Assembly: GCA_024663395.1 (NCBI GenBank) | Contig: JANFAH010000015.1 | Location: 248,001 to 312,000, forward strand | From: Pisolithus tinctorius | Taxonomy: Eukaryota; Basidiomycota; Agaricomycetes; Boletales; Pisolithaceae | Direction of reading: 5' to 3' | Length of the DNA stretch: 64,000 nt | Shown here: positions 63,788-64,000 of the stretch, piece after piece | How the letters are laid out: every line of letters begins with the position of its first letter | How positions within the stretch are numbered: position 1 is the stretch's first letter | Translations under genes and position numbers: made by a program | Notes under the pieces: generated by a model | What the model was told of the DNA's origin: nothing | Seen by the model: the letters and a program-made list of their open reading frames with translations, nothing else | The model's database searches: none

Positions 63788-64000
63788 ACTGTGAGTCAAA
63801 GTGGGGTTCAGAGGTGGAAACCAACCAAAACCAACACAAAAGACAATGAAAGTGAGTTGTGGTGTGCCTATGCAGTACCTAGATGGTAGAACCTTTGATT
63901 TCGGAGGGTTTTTGTGAGCTACAACACTCAAAGATGAGTGCTGAGGGTTGGGGGTGCTCCTGATGAAGAAGGAGCAGGAATGCAAGAGGAAGCGATAGGG
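63788..64000. mobile_element. End of a repeat related to the 1.86-kb family, running off the window
   Basis: CTGTGAGTCAAAGTG, followed by a stretch containing AACCAACACAAAAGACAA, resembles the terminus of the 1.86-kb repeat at 58011-58070 and 39853-39910. It interrupts gag of the second gypsy lineage. The other end is not in the window. Confidence 0.5.

Noticed and set aside
1..64000. tRNA or rRNA genes and host housekeeping genes
   Set aside because: I looked for cloverleaf-like and conserved rRNA stretches and for familiar metabolic proteins and recognised none.

Overview
This window looks like repeat-rich chromatin from a filamentous basidiomycete, most likely an agaricomycete. I infer this from Ty3/gypsy chromoviruses, PIF/Harbinger elements, a KDZ-type transposase remnant and fungal introns of about 50 bp (GTGAGT donor, CTAAC-like branch, CAG acceptor). 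I see no convincing host housekeeping gene and no tRNA, rRNA or CRISPR array. Nearly everything recognisable is a mobile element or its debris. Two elements keep normal CpG content: an intact chromovirus at 27912-35624 and a gag-only LTR element at 41710-45787. Almost all other copies are CpG-poor and TpG/CpA-rich, with CGA-to-TGA stops, as expected from cytosine methylation and deamination of silenced repeats.

Layout. 1-14.2 kb: a solo LTR (1260-1842), two gag-like or low-complexity ORFs, a 65-bp minisatellite, a second solo LTR (5082-5817), a KDZ transposase pseudogene, an unrecognised multi-exon pseudogene, and a region with 205-bp tandem repeats flanked by clusters of hairpins sharing the loop CACCAAA or its complement. 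14.25-21.8 kb: degraded chromovirus copy D (minus strand), split by a PIF/Harbinger element (17161-20683). 22.0-37.2 kb: degraded copy B (minus strand), whose gag is split by intact copy A (plus strand). 37.2-46.7 kb: degraded copy C (minus strand), interrupted by a solo LTR, which holds a 1.86-kb repeat, next to which lies the gag-only LTR element. 46.7-64 kb: a second gypsy lineage (minus strand, GPY/F-type integrase end). Its 3' LTR, reverse transcriptase and RNase H/integrase regions carry further solo LTRs, 1.86-kb repeats, a truncated Harbinger copy and a CACTG-ended foldback element.

The most notable biology is the organisation of the chromovirus family. Intact copy A has (1) gag and pol in different frames, joined by a textbook -1 frameshift site (A_AAA_AAA, stop, 6-nt spacer, perfect 11-bp stem); (2) no obvious tRNA primer site, but a sequence 2 nt after the 5' LTR complementary to the predicted 5' end of its own transcript, suggesting Tf1-like self-priming; and (3) an intron-containing gene on the opposite strand between pol and the 3' LTR, encoding a coiled-coil protein with Cys spacing C-X2-C-X6-C-X12-C-X2-C-X6-C, like fungal Zn2Cys6 DNA-binding domains. 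The antisense gene recurs in copies B, C and D. B and C keep the intron at the same place and join in frame when spliced. A related gene with its own TATA box sits beside the second gypsy lineage. The predicted transcript-start block (TATA box, then about 32 nt to CAGTCTGAA or a variant) is shared by every full LTR type of this family seen here, although the rest of those LTRs has diverged strongly.
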